Of a stretch of DNA of 64,000 bases, positions 41,563-53,990 are shown in pieces (position 1 is the stretch's first letter; every line of letters starts with the position of its first letter). The notes under the pieces are model-generated. The model searched no databases. It was not told the DNA's origin and saw only the letters and a program-made list of their open reading frames with translations. Where the stretch lies: positions 5,456,001-5,520,000 of the forward strand of contig OU452204.1 in assembly GCA_911728435.2 (NCBI GenBank). The letters run 5' to 3'. A program made the position numbers and the translations under genes. This DNA is from Apoderus coryli. Lineage: Eukaryota; Arthropoda; Insecta; Coleoptera; Attelabidae.

Positions 41563-43560
41563 ATGTACCATAAATATAAAAATATACAGGGTAAGACATA
41601 TTGCACTAGTAAATTAGATCAATTTATGAATAATCTAATTTATTCTGATAATTCAAAATTAAAAATAGAAGCCATTCAATCGTCGGATGGCGTTTATGCG
41701 ACTCGACCTTTGGAGATTGCATCGGTGTTTGTTGACCACTACTCTAACATTATTGAGAGGGGGTTGCGTGATCACTTTGGCTGTGGTCTATCGGGTGCCT
41801 GCTCCAGAGGGCTTGTGAATGATAGGTCTATGTTTTTCGCCCCTATCAATGAGTACGAGGTCATGAACACAATACGCGGATTACCCAATAAAAAATCGAC
41901 GGGTCCGGACGGATTTCCGGTGCACTTGTTGAAATGCAGCGCGGCGGAGTTTGCTCCTTACTTATGTCATATTTTTAATGCCTCGATATGCTCAGGTACC
42001 TTCCCGTCAAAATTAAAAGAGTCTATTATCGTGCCAATTTATAAAAAGGGAAGTGAGAGTGACATTGAAAATTATAGACCTATAGCGTTGTTAAGCGTTA
42101 TTTCAAAGGTGTTTGAGAAGATTGTTTCTGTCAGAATTATGAATTTCCTGAGTCAGTGTAACATAATTACTACTTCTCAGCATGGTTTTAGGTCGGGACT
42201 TTCTACCGAGACTTGTGTGACTGAATATGTCCAGCACGTGCATGATCTCGCTGATGGAGGCAATTAAGTTGTTTCGTTGTGTTTTGACCTGTCTAGGGCC
42301 TTTGATACTGTCGATGGAGATTTTCTGAGGAGCAAATTGTCCGATATGGGAATTCGTGGTGCGGTCAATGGCTGGATTGCGTCATACTTGTCTGATCGGA
42401 AGATTAGTGTCAGGGTTGATTCGTCGGTCTCGGAATCTAAAAGTATTAATGTGGGGGCACCACAAGGGAGCGTTTTGGGTCCGCTTATATTTTTACTTTA
42501 TGTAAACGATCTGCCCCTGCACATTCCATCTGCAAGGGCTTTTATGTATGCCGATGATACATCTCTGGTAGTCCACGACAAGGATCCAGAAGTACTGCGG
42601 ATAAAAATTCTATCCGTTATGCATATATTTAATTCCTGGTGCACTCAAAACAAACTGATGATCAATCATGATAAGACTGTCATTCTGCAGTTTAGTAGGT
42701 ATCGTACAGTGCTGAATTACGACTTGGTGTTTGAGGGCCATCGGCTGGAGTGGGCTACGTCTTCCAGGATTTTGTGAGTGACCTTCGATCGGCGGCTGCA
42801 GTGGGCTGATCATTTGGAGTCCGTCAGTCGTAAACTGAACAGCCAGGCTTACGTGATTTACACTCTCAGAAGTCACATGAATACTGGCGCTCTACTTAAT
42901 ATTTATTACTCTTTCGTGTATGCTACTATTTCCTACAACATTATCGTCTGGGGACGATCCAGTGACATATCCAGGGTGTTCATCATCCAAAAAAGAATTT
43001 TACGCACTATGTTTCGCCTGCCCTACAATTTCTCGTGTAGGGAGACATTTAGACGATTGCGTTTACTCACGGTTGCTTGTATATACTTACTTAAAATCCT
43101 GACGGCAGAGAGAGGATGCTTTTATCTAGGCCTCGACATGAGTTTTTTAAAAAGTCACCAGATTACTCTGGACTACTTTATTTTAATATGTTGCCTGAAT
43201 CTATTAGGAATTCGAGAAATATTCATCAATTTAGTAGAAATTTAAAGGAATTCCTTATACTACACTCTTTTTACAGTCTGAGCGAGTATGTTGAGCACTG
43301 CTCTTAATGATCCTGCTTTATTGTGTTTTGACCTCTTGTGTGGTGACAAACTGTTGTTTTTGTTTGACTGTCTTGTTCTGACGTTATATGTTTATGGTTT
43401 AATGTACATATACAGGTATTTTTGTGTATAAGTTTTAGCTATATGTTGATACCATTGAATTTGTGTTTAGATTTTGTATTGTTTATTTACTTGACATGCC
43501 TATGTACTATTAGATTTTTGTACTAACTCAAGGCTAATAAAGTTATTATTATTATTATTT
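41563..43560 (+). pseudogene. LINE ORF2 (RT part), 5'-truncated, two stops and one shift
   Basis: One reading frame runs from 41563 with only two stops (TAA 42265, TGA 42775) and a frameshift near 43105. It covers KKSTGPDGFPVHLLK, RPIALLSVISKVFEKI, QHGFRSGLSTETCV, LCFDLSRAFDTVDG (catalytic Asp), GAPQGSVLGPLIFLLYVND, FMYADDTSLV (YADD), NKLMINHDKT, and the C-terminal helical part with RRLRLLTVACIYLLK and LPESIRNSRN. The endonuclease is missing. The 3' UTR ends CTAATAAAG(TTA)n at about 43556. Jockey/CR1-type, different family from the full-length LINE. Little damage suggests fairly recent inactivation. Confidence 0.88.
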
Positions 43561-43689
43561 TAAAACATGTAACTTTATCTTGACGTAAAAACTTAATAAT
43601 GTTTTTTTTTTCACGTAATGAAATTAACACAGTTCTCCAAAATTAACATAATTTCATACACAATGAAGAATAGCTTTATGTAATTTACT

Positions 43690-43732
43690 AACCACTGAAG
43701 ATGGAGACTGGTGCTCCAAAACATGTATGGTT
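43690..43732 (+). ncRNA. Hammerhead-like motif (core base changed)
   Basis: Stem I AACCA (43690-43694) pairs with TGGTT (43728-43732), 5 bp. Core CTGAAGA at 43695-43701, T, stem II GGAG..CTCC, then AAAAC in place of GAAAC, and GTA as cleavage triplet. Loss of the G should impair it. About 50 bp later TTTTGTGGAGGTTGAC marks the family shared with 13481 and 62561. Confidence 0.45.
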
Positions 43733-43798
43733 GATTAAAGATTTATAGGGAGATCTACTATATTCGTTTTGTGGAGGTTGACTTTTATTTCAAATATA

Positions 43799-44856
43799 CA
43801 GGGTGTTTCAGAAAGACATGGCCATATTCCTAGAGGTGATAGAACTGCGCAAAATAACTGTGGCTTGTTATATAAATTTTTGCAGAAAAGGTAGTTCACA
43901 AAATATTATTTTTACTATTTTTTCTGACTATGAATTATAAGCAATAACGGATTTTGGAAGGTTTATCACTAGACGAACGAGCAGCTATAATTTTTTTGCA
44001 TAATGGTGCTCCACCACATTTTAGTAGAGCGCCTAGAAGGTGGTTAAGTGAACATTTTTCCAATAAATGGATACGTCAGGGTGCTGATGCTCCAATTTAT
44101 TGGACTCCTCGATTGCCTGATCTCAACCCGCTAGATTTTAGTGTTTGGAGTTACCTTTATGAAAAGGTGTATGCATCTGAAGTTAATTCGATGGAATAAT
44201 TACAAATAAGGATTTAGTTGAATTGTAAAACCTTAATGGATAATCCGGAACCAACACAAAGACTAATGTTTTATCTAGGAAAGCGGATTTGATTATACAT
44301 TCGTAAAAATGGGGGACATTTTGAGCACCTAATGAAAACAGTTTAAATACTAATTTTATTAATCTTTACATTTTCAGTTATTTTAGTTTTAGTGTAATAT
44401 GAATTTTTTATTTTTGCCTGTATTTTTATGTCTTAATAAACTTAAAATATCTTGGAAACGGTACCTCCAAGCGTTTTTTCCGAGGAGTACCCTTTTTGTT
44501 GGGCAATAAACGGGCTATCCTTACCAAGGCTTATCATTACCAGGTCTCTAAAGTAAACATCAAAAAAGTTATGAATGTAAATTTAGCTTAGACATTGTGT
44601 GGCTAGCGCCCTCTATGTTTTAAAGGAACGCAAGTATTTTTAATAGATTCTGCGACAAACATTCACGTGAAAAAATTGAGACCGTTATTTCTAATAATTC
44701 ATAGTCAGTTAGAAAAAATAATATATTGTTTTAACTCCCTGTGTCTCGAAAAGGACGGCCCATTCGGCAACAATTTATATGTATTACAAGCTTACACTTA
44801 TTTTGAGCAGTTCTATCACCTCTAGCAAATTGGCCATGTCTTTCTGAAACACTCTG
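43799..44856 (+). mobile_element. Internally deleted mariner, about 75-bp TIRs
   Basis: CAGGGTGTTTCAGAAAGACA... at 43799 is inverted at the other end (TGTCTTTCTGAAACACTCTG, ends 44856) with about 90% identity over 75 bp including GGTGATAGAACTGC. TA flanks both ends (43797-43798, 44857-44858). Only the catalytic C-terminal part of a transposase is inside. Confidence 0.85.
43954..44199 (+). pseudogene. Tc1/mariner transposase C-terminal fragment
   Basis: Reads LSLDERAAIIFLHNGAPPHF (second catalytic residue replaced: HDG to HNG), RRWLSEHFSNKWIRQGADAP, LPDLNPLDFSVWSYLYEKVY (third Asp present) and ends at a stop. The N-terminal half and first Asp are deleted. Same subfamily as the relics at 9205 and 53690. 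Not catalytically competent. Confidence 0.75.
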
Positions 44857-44859
44857 TAT

Positions 44860-46239
44860 ATACCTATTTGTTTCTTTTAATACGTAAGTTAAGGAGATTA
44901 CACATAATCATTGAAGATGTGGGTTAATGCAATTAGAAACAACTTTCGACGTTGCGTTACAACATCTGCAACTTTACAGGGTTACTGGGCTCTTTTTTTG
45001 CATATTATACATAATTCGATTTCAAATAGTAAATTCTTTACCACTAGCATGAAATTAATGGACTTGTTTCAGAAAGAGAAATAAAAACTTTTGTAATTTT
45101 GTTTTATTTTTTGTTTTTCGAAAAATTTTAATATCGTCGCCATCATTGTGTGGTTTTTTATTAGCGATTACGGTCAATCGAATGACGTTGCCGAATTTTT
45201 CTACGCCTTTTAGATTTTTTCGCAACCATAGCCAACCTTTTTTTCTATTTTATTATAATAGAGTCAGTTGCAATCCTCGAGACAATAGTTCAACCTTAAA
45301 AAGAAATTGAGATCGAATAGAATATATGGATACATTTCTTGCATCTCTATTAGTGACAGAAAGTTTACCTTTCTGGCATCCGCGTCAAATTAAATGTATC
45401 CGTTCGAGTAACAATCTGTGCAGACGGGCTACAATTTCAATAATAATAAAAATAGTTCAATGACCCAGTTTTCAACAATACTAAAAACAGTTCCATGTTT
45501 TGAACTTGCAACTTTACGATTACCAGAGTAAACGTTTACAAAATTGGATAACAGGTATGCCATGGTTGTTTTTTTAAAATGGTCTTTAAATGCAGACGCC
45601 CGGATCGTAGATGGTGAAGACAGTAAAAAATCAATATTTGAATGCCAAATGTGTCAACGTGTGTCATTTAAAAACAATTCTGCCAGATTTAGTTCATGTG
45701 AATAGTATTAAAATAAAAATGGGCATAAATTTTTTTTAGATATAATAATGGGTTAATATGTGTTATATTATTGTGGTAGTTGAGTAAATTAAATTGGTTG
45801 GAAAATGAAGTATCTAATCATGTTCCATGTGTAAATATATTGCGTAATGTGTGGATTTGTTGGGGAAAATGTGTTGGAATATGTTTATGGTAAAAATGTT
45901 CAAATAATGTGTGGCATCCGCGAATTTCTCATCTTTTCTTGATTGGTGCCAGATTTAAATGAATTGAATGGAATGGAATATAAATAATATGGAATTTTTC
46001 AACAACCAAATTATTTAAGCAAAAATAAAATAAAATAAACTTAAGCAAATGAATTTTGTGTTTAATTAAGCATCTGCGCGTGTGTCGGGTGTAAATAGAT
46101 TTCGGTTTAATTAAGCTATTGCGCGAATAATGAGTACGAGGTGTAGGATAGTGATAATTTCAAGAACCGTCTGGCACCCGAGCAGTGTAAGCTTGTATGT
46201 TGTTTGAGCGAGTAGATTCCATAAGAATAATACACAGCT
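44860..46239. other. No gene recognised
   Basis: AT-rich and non-coding; nothing that I can support. Confidence 0.3.
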
Positions 46240-46900
46240 CTGTTTTCTTTTCTAATGGCATTATTTTAATGAAAAAAGAGGACGATTTGATTCTCAGAAG
46301 TCCGTGCGAAACTTTACTATGTTTTCGTTGAAGATTAGAGTGAATAAGATAGCTAGCATTTTATAGTAATTAAATTGATTGAGGGCATTTGATAAGTCAA
46401 ATCATTCAAATGTATGCAATAAGTTAGATATTTTGGGTAAGCGGAGAATGCTGTGGGCTTTTTTAATTAATTACTTAAGCAACATATACCCACAGGGGAG
46501 TTCCCTAAGGTAGCATACTGGACCCATTGTTATTTTCACACAACTCAACTTTTTTTGTGTGGCCGTAACCATCAATATGTAGTTGAAAATGACGATGCCA
46601 TTATGCTGAAGAATGAGATTGTAATACCATTGTATGCAGGAACGTAGGTGTATACTTTGATACTAGTTTAAGATTTGAATCTCATGTATCTCGTTTGATC
46701 CTAAAAACCTTACCTAAATTAAAAACACTACATGTGTCAGTTGGACTTGGCCTGCCAATCTACACTGCACTTTACGGGGAACACCTCTTGGAGAAGACAC
46801 TGTTGTAGTGCGCATCGAAAGAAAATCCTTGTCTCTAACTAATCGTGGACGCAGTTACTAAAACCAGACTACGACTTTTCAAAGAACTACGATATATAAA
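46240..46900 (+). pseudogene. LINE reverse transcriptase relic
   Basis: Plus strand: AFDKSNHSNVCNKLDILGK near 46400 (RT palm, F-D-K-V-N-H type), INYLSN, YPQGSS-like (PQGS) near 46490, then NVGVYFDTSLRFESHVSRLI and LKTLPKLKTLHVS with LPIYTALYGEHL near 46640-46790, the region after YADD. The catalytic YADD itself is not readable. Heavily decayed with many shifts. Confidence 0.6.
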
Positions 46901-48269
46901 ATGTTCGCAACTAAGCCTGTAATAATGGGTTCCTTATCTTATATATATATGAGATTTGATAACCTAGTACTAGCATAATAGTTTTGCGACTTTGAAGTTA
47001 ACCTGATTTGAGATTTATTATCGAAAATAACGAAAAATTCCCTGGTTTATTAACATTTTGGAAAATATTGTTGTATTTGTATAGTCTTGTTGACAATAAT
47101 TTCTATTTTGTATCAATTTCCCTTACCAACTTTACCATATAATATGATCATATAAATCTTCTATAAATTTCAACGGGAAATCTTGGTCATTTTTTGTGTT
47201 AAATTTGACAAAGAAAATCATCGCACAATAATCACATTAGTTATGATTTTTAGTTAAGCTAAAAGTAGTTCTATTTTTTAATAATGTTATCTATCTATAA
47301 TAACAAAAAATGCATTTGACACACACTAAGGAATATTTGATTAGTTGTGTGGGATTCCAAACATACAACAAGGGCATGCAACTTTAAAACACGACTAGAG
47401 GGCAAATAATACAATAGTAACAAGCTAAGTGAACAAGTGTATTTATGTATCCCAGTCGCCTTTTAAATCCTTGTATTTAGATACGGGGAGCTTAAGAGAA
47501 AACGCAATAAAGTGCACGTTTCTCGTCTAAAACTCACGCATCACTCTCACACACAAACAATAATAATAATAGTAATAAATGGGTTGGTCACGTGACAGTA
47601 ATAATGAATGTGGATACGTGTGTGGGGTGAGTGTTTTCGAATAAGTGAGCGAGAATGGTTTACTTATGGACGCGTGGCCTTTCCATTTGTTTTTTCACTT
47701 CTCAATGTATGACGCGTCGTCGGCCTAAATAAAGTAAAGTAATAAAAAGGCTAATGTATTAGCTACTTTTTATAGCAGTAAAAAACAACAAGCTTAATAA
47801 TTAGAGAATGGTAGAAGAAATAAATAGTATTTTTTTAACGTTGGAGGGAGTTGAAAAAAATTTTTTTTACTATATTTGTGCTTAACATACCAGATTTTTT
47901 AAAGAGAACTTAAAGACAAATTGCACCAACAGCAACAAAAAAACGTATGCAGTGTGCTTGAACAAAACAACAACTTTGATAAATGATTTCTTGTTTGCGT
48001 TTCTCAAAGGTGGAAAAAATATTATGAGAGGAGTAAAACAAAAAACGCAAAATCCATTCGAAGCATTCGAAAATATTTATTTGGATTACATCTACCCAGA
48101 TAGAAACAAACCCAATTACAGGGCAGGTACATTACAAAAACGGTAAAATTAACATAAATACATAACGTTTCAAAATTATAAATAACACAAACATTACAAT
48201 CAGAAAAAATAAACAAAGTCAAAATAAAATTGGTTTAAACAACAAATAATATCAAAAAAACACTTCTTT
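46901..48269. other. No gene recognised
   Basis: AT-rich, non-coding; an open stretch at 47952-48146 has no recognisable motif. Confidence 0.3.
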
Positions 48270-48540
48270 AATGTAAGAAATGGTATTAAAACACACATCA
48301 ATATCGTTACTCACTTGGTCACGTACAGAACACATCTCAAACAATCGCGAAAAGAGCTACAAGTTTGTACGTGCGATTGGTAAGTTAAACTTAGAATCAT
48401 AATTAGGCCTTCTCGTATTTGGAGTATGAAAAGGTATCATTGAAAGTGAGTCAGAAGAGTCAATGATGCCATTTACGATCTTGAATAGGAACAGGAGTGA
48501 GGCATATTCTCTACGCTTATCAAGAGCTTTCAAATTAAAA
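48270..48540 (-). pseudogene. LINE ORF2 C-terminal relic
   Basis: Minus strand: LKALDKRREYASLLFLFKIV, NGIIDSSDSLSMIPFHTPNT, RRPNYDSKFNLPIARTNL then a stop. It fits the region after the RT in Jockey/R1-type LINEs (L-x-RR-x-x-A/S...LFK-x-x-NG-x-ID, followed by RTN). Only this segment is recognisable. Confidence 0.65.
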
Positions 48541-48841
48541 CGGCCAAGCCATTAGCTCAATTTACTCTGCATTACTTATCAAAACAAGCCAAACAGAGCT
48601 TTACACTATTTGTTCTTGGTTCTCAATGAAATTACGTCTTTATAGCCTCTCCAAATCAGTTAACATTATCATAACAAGGCATTAATCAGAAAATTGAAAT
48701 AATTTTTATAGTTAAAGTGCATGCATCACAATTCAATTTCGTTCTTTTTTCTTTCCAACTAACTTGCCAAACAAAACTCACCACCCCTATATTTCCCAAA
48801 CAACGTTACACCTCCCTAATTTAGTCATAATACCACGGTTT

Positions 48842-48896
48842 ATGACGCGTTGATGAAACGACGCCGTTGACGACGACGTTCTCATCGCCGTCGTCA
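48842..48896. other. CpG-dense block with ATGACG/CGTCAT ends
   Basis: ATGACGCG at the left and CGTCGTCAT at the right are inverse, with ACGACGCC and GACGACGACG between. It resembles the CGTCG cluster at 31030-31110. Function unknown. Confidence 0.35.
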
Positions 48897-49299
48897 TTTT
48901 AATAAAATTTGACTGTGATTAATTTGCGTACAAAATTGATTGATGGAAGGCTAATGTTGTCGCTCAGATGTTAAAATTTGAAATTAGACTGCAAGCTGTA
49001 CCTATTTTTTTTGTCGAATATATACTTGAAAGTAAGGAGTTTGTTACCACAACTTTGAACTTCCTTAACGATTAGTTTATGAATTCACTAATCAATTTAT
49101 AATTTATAGGATAAAAACAAATAATTTTATATAAATAAAACTATCAATTGGTGAAGATAAACTTACCCCATAAAGCTACTTGAATAGTTGTATACGAAAA
49201 ATATGCCAACCGTATTTTATTCATGTAGTAATTCATTGGTGAAGACTAACTTAGAGCTTTTTTATGAATAATTTTTAATAATAATACTTTGACGTTGTT

Positions 49300-49740
49300 C
49301 ATGGGATCTTGTCTATTAGTCGGATCAGGATCGTATTGTCTCATTCAATATGTCACAAATTAGCAGATTGGCTATCAATGAGAGACAGAATATATCATCA
49401 TGCTGCCAGTTTTTGTCACGCTTTACTGTTCTACAAACCTCCACCGTATCTATATGAAAAGATATGCTTCAGATCGGATGCAGATAACCTTAACACTAGG
49501 TTCAAGGATCTTTAATCTCTTCCTTCCTCATCGTACCTTATTATTTGAACGCTCAAGAATCAACCGGCCGTATGCATAATGGAGTTGTCTACTGAAGAAG
49601 CCGCCGACTACTGTTGGAAGTTTGGTGTTTGAGAGACATATTTTTGAATTCGAAAGTCCTCTTAATTTAACAGGCTCAAAAAACAAGACAAAAAGACGAA
49701 ATATTTCTATAACTGAAAATATCATCCGCGTGATTGACTT
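49300..49740 (+). pseudogene. LINE ORF2 C-terminal fragment, relative of the full-length LINE
   Basis: Plus strand: SHSICHKLADWLSMRDRIYH, ALLFYKPPPYLYEKICFRSD and ADNLNTRFKDL, then PHRTLLFERS in another frame. The same residues in the same order end ORF2 of the element at 17276-21606 (HKLKSADWL, QPAYLYRRISFRTD, NLNLRF, HRTGIFER). So it is a fragment of a related family. Confidence 0.7.
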
Positions 49741-51899
49741 AACTACTTATTCTCTTGCTCTGAGCATCACTTTATACTAATTTAATATAAGAAAACTTGA
49801 TTCAGATTGCTATTTTATATTTTAAATAAATCCATCAAAATAGATATGTATAATATTAAATTAATTCCAATATTTCGTAAACTTTTCAAATCTCTCCTAT
49901 AATCCAGTTATCGATATCAAACATTTGGTTACAAAGACTTTCTACCCAAAAACGGCATGTTATCAACTCTTTAATTTACGAAGTTAAGGGATAAAACTCT
50001 CTGCTACCGCCGGAAACTTTTTAATTAAATCTCTCAACCCTTATTCTTTTATAGTGTGTAAGGATATATCTATAGATAGATACTTCTCCATTTTTATGGA
50101 GGAACAGAAAACGACGGAGGTACGAATAAAAAATATATAGAGAGGAGTAACTGGTCTCTTCCAATTTTAAAACAGTGATAGTGCCCGAATTAACATTGCT
50201 TTTTATCAGTCGACAGTAATCTTTAGTATCAACTGATTAAAAAAGTTATGTAAGCAAAAAACAGAGGCGTTACAACTCGAAGTTTTAATAAATATATGCA
50301 GGTCTTGTTGAGTTAATAAAAATGATTCTTAAATCTAAATTAGTTTATTATTTTCCTAAACTCATGACAAATACCTACACATAAATTGCAATTTTACTAA
50401 AATTATCATCTTTTGACTTTATTGTTTTCATTCAATAGTTTTACAAGGCAACGCTGCAAAAGCTATTCCATAACCAGTGATAATGTTAAAACTCACCTAA
50501 AAATCGAAAATATGTTAAAACAGTTGAATTGCCTGCTCAAACAGTAGATGGCGTCATTTACATCTATCATCATTTTATCAATTAAATATGTGTTTAGATA
50601 TTCATTACTGAAACAAAACAAAAAAAAAAGGACAGGAAGCAAGATATTGCTTAGTTTTAAGGAATATGCAGATACTTAGATAAGAATCTCTGCAGCATAT
50701 TTAACATTCGAAATGGTAGCAGTGCAAATATGTTACATTAGTAATTGCATTCATTTAGATTCACTTTCGGGAAAAACTGCAGGCGTACCTTAAAATCAAG
50801 GATAATTCGTATTTTTTATGTTGCCTAGATTTTACTTAGTTTAAAGCCTGAATCACTATAATATGGTCATCTTAGTGCAAATGGCAATTCACCAAAAATT
50901 AATGTTTTACAGTAGAAGAAAAAAAACCATGTAGGTTAGGTACTTATAAAAACAAGTCCATGTATATTTTTTGGAATTTTTAATTTGGAATTTATATATT
51001 TTAATAAGATTTATATGGCATTTTAGCCAAATGCACATATTCAAATTTTATTGAGTTAGTGTTTTTAGTTTCGAAAGTCTATTTGAGAAATTCGTATTGT
51101 ATAAAGTGTATTAAACGCACTATATTAATGTGTTGTACATTTGTTTTGTTATTTTTCAATGGTGATTCAAGATCAAGGAGTATTTATCACATATTTACAT
51201 CTAAATAAGTAGTTTTTAAGTTCATAGATAATGGGCCTAACTAGACTAATCTGATTTTTCGTTTTTTTTCTCTTTACATTTTATTTTGTGCAGGCTTCAA
51301 ATCGTTTATTTATTGTTTAATTTCTATTTTTTTATTACAGACAATCGTTTTCACTGCACTGCCAACTACATTATAAAGTGTTTCTATAAAGTGTAATTTT
51401 AGTAGATCGTGCCTTATACGTTGTAAGTTCGAATATAAAGATGAAAATTTAGAACAAGGATAAATAGACATAAATGTGCAGAAAAGGTGCATACTCTTAA
51501 ATTGTATTCCATAAGTTAACTTTTATAGTTTTCGATTTGTAACAAATTTTCTGTAGCCTTATATCAAACCATTTAATTTATTTAAAAGGATTTTGCTGAT
51601 ATATGACTCCCTTAACAATTTTCGAAAGAAACCTAGTAGAAACATAACAGTTAAATCAAAAGATATTTTAGACTTCTTATATTTTTCATAATACATCTAA
51701 AATATTTAAATATTTATATATTTAAAATTAAACAAAATATTTGAAAGTATTTAAATTTCTATCTGCATTATTACTTAGGGTCACCTTGTACATTTAAGAC
51801 TGTAAGACTTATTATGCATATACCAAATACAATTAGTTTATGGCAATTATATTCATCAAATGGTTGATAATTATTATAGATTAATTTATTGACGAAAAT
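49741..51899. other. No gene recognised
   Basis: Over 2 kb of AT-rich sequence with no coding region or repeat that I can support. Confidence 0.35.
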
Positions 51900-51952
51900 A
51901 AATGAAACTCCTGTCCATTAAAAAATTAGTGGAATCGACAGGAGTTTCATTT
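51900..51952. repeat. 53-bp perfect hairpin
   Basis: AAATGAAACTCCTGTC at 51900-51915 is exactly inverted at 51937-51952; 21 bases between. Likely a tiny MITE or its remnant. Confidence 0.5.
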
Positions 51953-51959
51953 CTTTTCT

Positions 51960-52324
51960 TTAATTTTATTTTTGGTTTTATAGAAATGGTAATATTAATT
52001 GAAATAATAATTAGTTTTCTATGAACACAATACTTATTGTTTGGTACGCGAATCTTCTAGATGCATTTTGCGATGTTAAATATTGTTTTTCTTATACCAA
52101 TAGCCTCTATGCGAGATGTGGATTGAATGTTATTTGTGAAAAAAAAAATGGTGTTCTTCGTTAAAACAAAAAGTAGTTCTGGAATCCCGATTAATTTCTG
52201 AGCAAATTCGGTCTCATGATTTTCTCTCTGCCGACGTATGTAAAAATCATTTTTCTACAGATTCAACTCGCTGATGATGTGGCAATTGGTGCGTGAATTT
52301 AACTTAAACTGCTGCGTTTATGTA
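51960..52324. other. No gene recognised
   Basis: AT-rich, non-coding. The only partial motif is CTGATGATG near 52270 without the second half of a ribozyme core. Confidence 0.3.
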
Positions 52325-53464
52325 CAGAAGAGCTGAAGGCTCAAAGCATTTTTCTTTTCTATGTCAAACGTTTGAAAAAAAAGTCAAACGTTTGAGAAAA
52401 AAGTCAAACGTTTGAGAAAAAAGTCAAACGTTTGAAATAAAAAGTCAAACGTATGAGATAAAATGTCAAACTTTGACCGCTACGCATACGAACTGTGCAA
52501 TTTACTACTTATAACGAACGGTAATAAACAAGCTATGTTTTACCCGTGAACTAATTACGACTAAACTACTTACAATTGACCGCTGATGTTTGACATGTTA
52601 TCTCAAACGTTTGAGATAAAAAGTCAAACGTTTGAGATAACTAGTCAAAAGTTTTTCGAAACTAAGTTTTTATGAACTTTTCCCATAAAATGAGCTGAGG
52701 AATATTCGCATATCTTTAATGAACACTCTGATTTTAGGAGGAATTAGATAACGTTGTCCTATAATGGAATACGCATTTGATCAGGAAAAATCGACACAGC
52801 AACTGCCCTTCAGGACGCACAGATGTTATGTTCAATTTTCCACAGATACATAATTCAAGGTACCACCTTAGACTACCATTGTAGTGACTATGATGTACAC
52901 GATTTTTGCAAAAACCTACTGATCCAACGGATGCGATCAGCCTTTATAAAGAAATATGTAATGAAATTTTAACATTATTGTAGATTATTCATGCACGGTT
53001 ACATTAGTAAATAAAAAAAACTAATTGACATTGGTCTATTTATTTATAAAACGAACATAAACAAAAATGACAAATTTGAACCTAAACCAAAAAATTTTTC
53101 TCACAAAACAACGTCTGATAATTCTTAAAAAAAATTGACAAAATAAAATTATTTTTAAACAAAATTAACCTACGGGTTCAGTTTTATAGTAATTTGCAAA
53201 GGAAATCTTTATAATCCAAATTTACGCAAAACCGAAGCTTTTACAATTAGCAATTCCAAAATTCATGTTGGTCTTGAAATCTTCGTAACTTCCATGACAA
53301 GTAGACACCTTAAATTCAAGGACATTTTATCTCAAACGCTAGACTTTTTATCTCAAACGTTTGAACTTTTTCTCAAACGTTTGACTTTTTATCTCAAACG
53401 TTTGACTTTTTTTCTGAAAAGTTTGACACAGAAAAAAAAATGCTTTGAGCTTTCAGCGCTTCCG
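52325..53464. mobile_element. Foldback-like element with palindromic tandem repeats
   Basis: Termini CAGAAGAGCTGAAGGCTC and, inverted, CGGAAGCGCTGAAAGCTC are followed by AAAGCATTTTT, then clusters of TCAAACGTTTGA separated by 5-9 A/T bases. Left cluster 52364-52470, a second at 52589-52650, right cluster 53323-53425; nine exact CAAACGTTTG cores in all. TA flanks the outer ends. About 650 bp of non-repetitive interior shows no recognisable protein. Confidence 0.7.
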
Positions 53465-53689
53465 TATTTATATAACATTAAATAACAAGAAATAAATTGC
53501 TCACTTCAGTATGAAAAAATTATTTATTATTAAATTAAAATAAAATGTATGTTTATTCAAGAGTAAGCTGCTTTTATTATTATATTTGAAGAAGAACAAA
53601 CAATAATCAAATCATAATTATTAACGTTAATAGGGGAACAATAGGGTGAAGTAATAATTAATTAATTAACATTATCTACAAAAATTTTT

Positions 53690-53990
53690 CAAGAAATTGC
53701 TAAAATTGTCCGGTATTTGCCATAATCAGACTTCAACTCGGCGTCTTAGTGAATCTCTCGTTGAAAAATCCCTGTTGCTTTACGAATGATTCGGAAGTTC
53801 ATCTTGGGTTTCAATTGTAATGGTATATAGCGATACCCTTCAGATATCCCCAAAAGTACAAAAGCAAAGGATTCATGTCTGGCAAGCGAAGTGCCGAATT
53901 TTAGCCTTGTCCTATCCAGCGATCAGGATATCTATTATTTAGAAACTCACATAAAATTCGAAAATGAGGAGGCCCCCAGCGTCGGGGATA
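53690..53990 (-). pseudogene. Tc1/mariner transposase C-terminal relic
   Basis: Minus strand: PRRWGPPHFRILCEFLNNRY (from HDGAPPHF; second Asp lost), PDRWIGQG, then LRLPDMNPLLLYFWGYLKG (third Asp kept in PDMNP). This is the same subfamily as 9205-10720 and 43954. Only this part remains, with stops after it. Confidence 0.65.

Noticed and set aside
45830..46200. Possible LTR or primer-binding site (TTGGTGCCAGATTT)
   Set aside because: No matching second LTR, no TG...CA ends and no gag/pol sequence nearby.
51900..51952. microRNA precursor
   Set aside because: The stem is only 16 bp with a loop too large relative to the stem, and there is no expression or conservation evidence.
52364..53425. Regularly spaced palindromic repeats suggestive of a CRISPR array
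   Set aside because: Repeats are 12 bp, spacers are 5-9 A/T bases and the clusters are mirrored in terminal inverted arms; this is a eukaryotic foldback-type element.
53294..53485. Leucine-rich 63-residue open frame
   Set aside because: It is just a translation of the CAAACGTTTG tandem repeats.
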